From the NCBI GenBank assembly GCA_014526335.1, contig JACTAT010000016.1:6582995-6646994 (forward strand): a stretch of 64,000 nucleotides of DNA, read 5' to 3'. This stretch comes from Chrysaora quinquecirrha (taxonomy: Eukaryota > Cnidaria > Scyphozoa > Semaeostomeae > Pelagiidae). The translations under genes and the position numbers were made by a program. This document shows positions 59,154 through 64,000 of this stretch, piece by piece. The notes under the pieces are model-generated. The model saw nothing but the letters and a program-made list of their open reading frames with translations. It searched no databases and was not told the DNA's origin. How positions within the stretch are numbered: position 1 is the first letter of the stretch; every line of letters starts with the position of its first letter.

Positions 59154-59847
59154 TACAGATTCTGCAGGCTGACCCCTTTTTCTGTCCCGTAGCGGTCACA
59201 CGAATTTCGAATCGTAATAACTTCTGAGTATTAAGCCAAATCGAATTGTTGTTTTATAATTTTTTGCTCCATTTGAGATGTTCTTTCCGACCATATCATT
59301 AAACCCCCCCTTTCCAAAATGCAGGGAAATACAACATAGAAACAACAATCTGCATGTATGTAAAAAACCAATCAGAAATCATTCAGCAAGAGTTACATAC
59401 GGTACTTCATTTACTAAATACTGTATGTGGGCATTTGAAGTGTGACGTGACAAGAAGTGGGTTGAAGTGTTTTTGTATGCTGTCGTTAGCTAGCGATACA
59501 GAACCGATGGCATGGGTTGGTCTGTCTGGTAGAAATGCGGCAGCAATCCAGAGTGGGTGCATGGATGATGAGAGGGGTGCCGGTGTCCCCAGGGCCAAAC
59601 ATCCATGTCCAGATCTGGTGAGAAATATGCAACATATTGTTGGAAATTTATGCTGTAGACTCTAATAATGCTTGAGTTTGTTCTGGGGAGAGTGCAGTTA
59701 TATTGCACTTCTTGCCACTGATCACACTTGTGTGATTGCCCCAGAACGAAGAAGAATATTATGATTTTTATTGTAAGAAGGAGTTGGTTAACGAGTGTAA
59801 TGGAGGGTGATTAAAATAAACTTCAGGCTTTGAGGTAATTAGAATAG

Positions 59848-60885
59848 CTATTTTGTTGATGCTTCAATAAGAGTTTGCTCAGGGGTCCTTACATAGCGCT
59901 CATAACAGTCAGAAGCCAAGCGCCCCATTGCCTTGATTAACCAGGTTGGGAGATTTGCTTTTGCTGCTGTTGTTGCTGTTCCTATCCGAAAGCTGTGTCC
60001 AGCATATTCCTCAGATTGAAGACCCCCCTTTTCAAGTAATTGTCGGATTTCTTTAGTGAAATTTGTCCTTCCTAGAAATTGTCCAGACTTGTAAGTGAAC
60101 AGAGGGCCTGTGTTGGGGCAGTGTGGGGAATAGTTTTTCATTGCCGCCACTGGACACAGGTGTTTGTTCGTGGCTCCAATGGTGAGCCAGATTCCTTGTC
60201 GAAATGGGTCAGTTTCGGAAGATTTGAGGCGCACTTGCATGCACTTTGGGTTAGAGAGTGAGGGCCGAAAAATTATGTCAGCAGCTGAAAGGTGGCTGTC
60301 TGGATCAAAGGCATTGTCACAGGTGAACTCGCTGATCCTCAAAAACCCAAAGAATGCCAAGCAGATTGCAGCCCACAGCATTTTGTTATCTATATGGCTG
60401 TGATGTTGCAGCGGCTGTAAAAAGTTGAAAAACATATCCAGGTGAACAGGAGTGATAGGTTTGCGAACATAATTTGAGGGGCCTTGAGATCGTTTAATCC
60501 CTCTCAGGAGATATTGCAACCGCATGAATTTATGAAATGGTAATTCATGGTTGTGTTTGAAATGAAGGTGCTTTACTGCTGCCAAATATCTTTTTATGGT
60601 TGCATGTGTCGTTGTTTGAGCAAGGTAAGTTGCAAAATAGCAAAGAATCTCTTCATTAGTTGGAAGCATGCTTCCCAGTTCATGAACGCGGAAAAGTTGG
60701 AAAAAGCGCAAGAAATGCTGTTCACCTGTTGCGTAGCTCTTCTTAGTTGCTGCAGCCAAGGAATTATCGGAAAACTCCTCCTGTAGAATTTTCAGAGCTG
60801 TAAAATGCTGGTGGGTATCTGCTCTGGCACCCTGTTGGCCCCCCGGGGCAAGCCGGCGGAACCGTGCAACCTGAAAGCGAGACAA
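59848..60885 (-). CDS. Tyrosine recombinase of a DIRS-order retrotransposon
   Basis: About 345 residues, frame intact. After a short link to the RNase H end, an N-terminal SAM-like helical part (about 35-135) precedes the catalytic domain. Visible catalytic residues: Arg183 (FLRISEF), Lys221 as the likely beta-hairpin Lys, His297 and Arg300 (HSFR), and Tyr331, with Tyr328 next to it as alternative, in SDCYERYVRT. The residue after GR at 323 is Leu where Trp is common. The enzyme would insert circular element DNA without target duplication. The first codons here overlap the RNase H end in another frame, so the natural protein is probably fused to RT/RNase H or made by frameshift. Similar genes are often mislabelled as phage-type integrases. 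Confidence 0.85.
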   Translation of the reverse strand: MSRFQVARFRRLAPGGQQGARADTHQHFTALKILQEEFSDNSLAAATKKSYATGEQHFLRFFQLFRVHELGSMLPTNEEILCYFATYLAQTTTHATIKRYLAAVKHLHFKHNHELPFHKFMRLQYLLRGIKRSQGPSNYVRKPITPVHLDMFFNFLQPLQHHSHIDNKMLWAAICLAFFGFLRISEFTCDNAFDPDSHLSAADIIFRPSLSNPKCMQVRLKSSETDPFRQGIWLTIGATNKHLCPVAAMKNYSPHCPNTGPLFTYKSGQFLGRTNFTKEIRQLLEKGGLQSEEYAGHSFRIGTATTAAKANLPTWLIKAMGRLASDCYERYVRTPEQTLIEASTK

Positions 60886-60889
60886 AGCA

Positions 60890-61663
60890 TCAGCGAGTTC
60901 TTTGGAAACCCCAGGGACATGCTGGGCCCTGAAATAAAAAATTATGCTGCAAAGTAAGCAAGGTTAGATGGCGCACAAGCTGCATTAATTTTGGGCATTT
61001 AGCTTTTTTTCCATTAACAACGTGAACTACAGATAAGTTATCACATTTAAACAACACCCTTTTTCTTGTCCAGTATTTACCCCAGATAGCACAAGCTGCC
61101 ACTATGGCAAATAATTCTTGCCATGCCATGGTTATATTGCCCTGACCTAGTGTTTGATGTGGCTGCCAGGCCCCTTGGAACCACTGGTTTCCGTGGATAC
61201 CACCAAAACCATGTTGACCCAAAGCATCTGTATGTAAAAACAAGTCATCCGAAGAGTCCCAATAATTATTAAGGAAAAAGGCTTTGCCATTCCATGATGT
61301 CAGAAAGAGCTGCCACATTTCTATATCTGCCCGGAACTCTTGGTTTAAGAAAATTACTTGATGAGAGTGTTGATACCCTTTTGTTAAGTTTATAATCTGT
61401 TGGAGGAAGGCCCTGCCTGGAGGGATGACCTTGCATGCAAAATTTAAGGAACCTATCAGGGACTGCAGCTCAACTAGTTTTGCCAACTTTCTGGTAGTCC
61501 ATTCCTGTAATTCCACCCTTAACCTGTCCAGTTTATCCTTAGGAAGCCGAGCTTCCAATGCAACCATGTCCAGTATAATGCCTAGAAATTCTAATTCTGT
61601 AGCTGGCCCCTCAGTTTTTCCAGGGGCGGTTGGGACCCCCAGGGCCTGGAAGGTCAAGAGCAT
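60890..61663 (-). pseudogene. RT C-terminal part and RNase H of the DIRS-order element
   Basis: 257 residues. It starts in the RT palm/thumb region: GVPTAPGKTEGP ... LEFLGIILD is the typical segment after the YxDD strand, followed by a helical thumb with LQSLIGSLNF. RNase H then shows FLHTDALGQHGFGG (first Asp), AWQELFAI (Glu) and FKCDNLSVV (Asp). The frame ends in GFQRTR, while the family's closing motif, VPGVSKELADALSR, reads in the recombinase frame. One base is therefore missing near the A/T-rich run at about 60930. A second shift near 61690 separates it from the YxDD-containing fragment. Confidence 0.8.
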
Positions 61664-61968
61664 ACTAGTAAGGCTGGCTTTGCACTCGGCTTCCCCTTCC
61701 TAGCGTCAGGACCTGATTCTATGATAAGAAAGTCATCAAGAAAATGACACACAAAAGTTGCATCTCTTAAGCTGTCTTGCACAACCTTCTTGACCAGTTC
61801 TGTGATTTCCTTTCGTATTTCCGTGTTCAGAAGACCAGTGCCATCGCTATTCCCATCAGTTGTTTCTGCATCTTGACTGTGCTCAGCTTCGGTCCGAGAG
61901 CTTACAGTGCTTGCTCTTGTAGAGCTCCTCTGACTGCGACGAGAGGAGTTTGAATTTGTCTTGGGCAT
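61654..61968 (-). pseudogene. Gag-like N-terminus fused by deletion to the RT active-site strand
   Basis: 104 residues. It starts with ATG and a Ser/Arg-rich, low-complexity region, then a helix (EIRKEITELVKKVVQDSL). It jumps straight to CHFLDDFLII, which carries the two Asp of the RT active site. All of the middle of gag and the N-terminal half of RT are therefore missing: an internal deletion of well over 1 kb relative to complete relatives. After the fusion the frame drifts into GKPSAKPALL and stops, because of a one-base shift. Such a copy could at best be moved in trans. Confidence 0.75.
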
Positions 61969-62569
61969 CGTGAAATATTTAGAAATTCGTTTTGTTGAAT
62001 CAAGAACCTTTCAGATTGATGCACCAAGAGAAAAGGGGGTTTTTGTTAGCGCGTGTATTGCTTTTGGGTGGCAAGCTTTGGGGGCGTAGCTGGCAAATTC
62101 TGATTGGCTAGGAGCAGATCTTGCTGGGACCTCACAGCTGATTGGTTCGGTCAACCCCTTTTCAGGGCCAGTTTCAAAATTGATTGGTTAGTTTGATGAC
62201 AGTGGCATGGAAAGTGTGAATGATAAAATCAAGATGATGCCTATTAGAGATGCCAGGTATTTCTTTGTCTCAGCTGGAAATATCCCAGCACCTGAGGCAT
62301 TTGTGCTTGTGTAAACTTGAAGCGGCAAGATCAGAAAAGGGGGAGATTAACCACAGTTCAGTCAATGTAAGAACTTTAAATTAAAAACACAAAATTCAAA
62401 AGTCAGATTTTCACTGACCGTAACTTTTCTACTTCATCGATGACGTCACAACCATTGATTTGCCAGAATGTTCCTAAGTCTTAAAATGACCACCAACCAC
62501 CAAAGAGTCCAAAACTACTTTAAAATTCCCGGTTACCCAGTTTGCTAGAATGTTGCCAAAAATGCCTTG

Positions 62570-63730
62570 TCTATTTGATTAGCAGACTTCCCAGCAAGTT
62601 TGGGATACTAAAGGTCGAAATAAGAGCAGGGGGTTGAAAATTAACCAGCAAGGAGGGGGGTTATTCCGCACTGCAGAGTAAGATTAGGTCGTAATTGTTT
62701 CAGTTCTATATCATGGCTTTAGGGTTTTTATCTATTTTATTTCTACTGAACTTCCCTTGAAAAGTAATTTAACCATGATTTAACAAATTACATTGTCCAT
62801 CCCTGTATAAAGGATAGAATAATTATGTATGAAGCTGCTCTGTTATGTCTTTTGGGTGCTCTGTCGTTCCGGAAATGAAATTTTCTCCCAGTGTCGTTTT
62901 TTTTCACCGTCTTGGTCTTGCAATTTATGCATTACTTATTATTTGACAATAAATCTTGTCAATGTTCTTTCTAGCTTTGTGTCGAATTCAGCTCCCAAGC
63001 TAATACACGACTTTTAAGACCTCAGTAACATAGCTTTGATGTCGATCAAATGTATGCTGTAATGTATATAAAGCTGAGAAATCTCTTATCCCTGTACTTT
63101 TATTCGTTACTCATATATCCTTGCAGCAACGTGCTTTTGAAGCGAAGTGTTGAAGGAGTAGCTTATTGCTGTAGACTTGCAATGCATGGATCCCAATTAT
63201 ATGTTTTTTAGCTTTATAGTGTATCCGATGTGAGTTACCATTGCTCCTCAGCCAACCTCCCATATGGAGCATTTTGGGGCCTATGATCGGCATTGTGAAT
63301 TTTGTGTGAGTTAGAAAATCTCCAATATTTTTGTGTCTTTTCATCTCCAGAATTGGAGGTTGTGTCCAAATGTGTGTTAATTCGTCATCCTCAGTGATTA
63401 TATTCCAATGTTGTTTTAAAATGTTGCGAATACATATTTGCCCTGATCAAGCTTTTTTGATGCACCAGTAGAGAGATATTGCAGTCAAAAGGCAAAAAAG
63501 TAATTTTGATGACATCATCAAAAAGCCAATTTTCCTTTCAAAATGGAACAGGGCCCTTCTCGGATTTGGAGTCAGTGCTATCTATTTTCTCAGAATGTGC
63601 AGCAAAGTTCAAAGTGAGGTTGAAAGTTCACGTTTTTTTATAAGAAACCTGGCTCGGGGACTAGTTTTAAAAGTTGCTTAATTTTTGGCACAAATTTAGT
63701 TCTAAAAATTTCTTAACAGTTTCTTAACAG
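62570..63730. other. No recognisable feature
   Basis: AT-rich DNA without inverted or tandem repeats that I can support. Short frames lack any domain. Confidence 0.4.
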
Positions 63731-63960
63731 AGAGCAGCGTAGCGTAGTAGTTAGCACTTGCGCCATTTGGGCTCAAGGTCTGTGGTTCAAATCCAGGCTA
63801 GGGAGCACAAATTTACAAGGTGTAAAAACCTTGCTCTCTCTGACACCGCACCAAGGTGTAAAATTGGTACCTTACTGATGAAGGCCTTAAAACCCTCGTA
63901 GCGCCGACTGTATGGCTGCAAGCGAGTCGATATATACTTATACTCCCCAGGGAGTATAGC
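63731..63960 (+). mobile_element. tRNA-derived SINE with degenerate hammerhead-like segment
   Basis: Head with box A-like GCGTAGTAGTTAGCAC and exact-fit box B GGTTCAAATCC (63784-63794), resembling the head at 49801 (shared TTAGCACTTG.GCC). Further on, ACTGATGA at 63874-63881 is followed by AGG ... CCT, able to form a short stem II, but GAAA is replaced by CGTA. A TACTCCCCAGGGAGTA palindrome closes the body at about 63940. The head is not an intact tRNA: no acceptor pairing is visible. Confidence 0.65.
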
Positions 63961-64000
63961 ACAAAAAATGGAAAATGAAAGAAAATGGCCAGAGGTAAGG

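Larger units (their letters stand above)
59308..62384 (-). mobile_element. DIRS-order (Ngaro-like) tyrosine-recombinase retrotransposon, deleted copy
   Basis: The minus strand encodes, in order, a gag-like N-terminus fused to the RT active-site strand, the RT end plus RNase H, and a tyrosine recombinase. There is no DDE integrase. The RNase H runs directly into the recombinase, leaving no room for the methyltransferase seen in DIRS1 and PAT, which favours a Ngaro-like layout. The element interrupts the right arm of the large inverted-repeat element. The arm sequence TTAAA is found on both sides, but DIRS elements normally leave no duplication. Terminal repeats were not resolved. Regions 59308-59840 and 61969-62384 are non-coding and probably hold them. 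Confidence 0.8.
54546..62569. mobile_element. Large nested element with about 590-bp inverted arms
   Basis: The left arm 54546-55130 is continuous. The right arm is its reverse complement in three pieces: 62385-62569 (pairs with 54546-54735), 59190-59307 (pairs with 54730-54850) and 58590-58785 (pairs with 54920-55130). The gaps are explained by a DIRS-order retrotransposon (59308-62384) and a foldback segment (58793-59190). Tips read CAGGGCATTTTTGG and, from the right in reverse, CAAGGCATTTTTGG. No transposase survives inside, so this may be a foldback element or two inverted copies of a shorter repeat. No clear target duplication was found. Confidence 0.7.

Noticed and set aside
59848..60885. 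Bacterial or phage integrase (contamination)
   Set aside because: It sits downstream of RT/RNase H in the DIRS order and inside a repeat of this genome.
63731..63800. Functional tRNA gene
   Set aside because: Box A and B are present, but no acceptor-stem pairing or proper anticodon arm was seen; better explained as a SINE head.

Overview
This is animal (metazoan) nuclear DNA, most likely from a cnidarian. It is AT-rich, genes have introns with GT/AG boundaries, and there are no operons or ribosome binding sites. The cnidarian guess is an inference. It rests on an NLR-like receptor that joins a DZIP3-type HEPN domain to a NACHT ATPase, and on the mix of P-element, DIRS-order and Ty3/gypsy elements seen alongside it.

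Layout. 1-2260: 65-bp minisatellite built from a 7-bp motif. 2390-8745: mosaic of dispersed repeats in direct and inverted copies around a dead Ty3/gypsy retrotransposon. 8746-12397: repeats and MITEs. 12398-17104: a complete-looking 4.7-kb P-type DNA transposon with terminal inverted repeats and two convergent genes, a THAP-domain transposase and a C2H2 zinc-finger protein. 17227-19305: three further tandem repeats. 20364-52711: one NLR-like gene with six predicted exons. Its 22.5-kb intron 4 holds a 7.6-kb array of a 43-bp repeat, a 1.27-kb DNA transposon and an 8.5-kb satellite of 417-bp units. 49801-49903, in the last intron: a tRNA-like SINE head followed by a hammerhead ribozyme whose core is fully conserved. 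54546-62569: a large element with about 590-bp inverted arms. Nested inside it are MITEs, a CACTA-like element that split a minisatellite, a foldback element and a damaged tyrosine-recombinase (DIRS-order) retrotransposon. 63731-63960: a second tRNA-headed SINE with a decayed hammerhead-like segment.

How the genes relate. Only the NLR-like gene looks like a host gene. It probably acts in cytosolic sensing, with HEPN as effector, a variable linker, NACHT as oligomerisation switch and leucine-rich-like repeats as sensor. It carries one apparent frameshift. All other proteins belong to mobile elements. The most unusual items are the hammerhead SINE, the two-gene P element in which a C-terminal-like transposase domain sits on a separate antisense gene, and the phase-1 mini-exons between HEPN and NACHT.

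All domain calls come from reading motifs by eye; no search was run.
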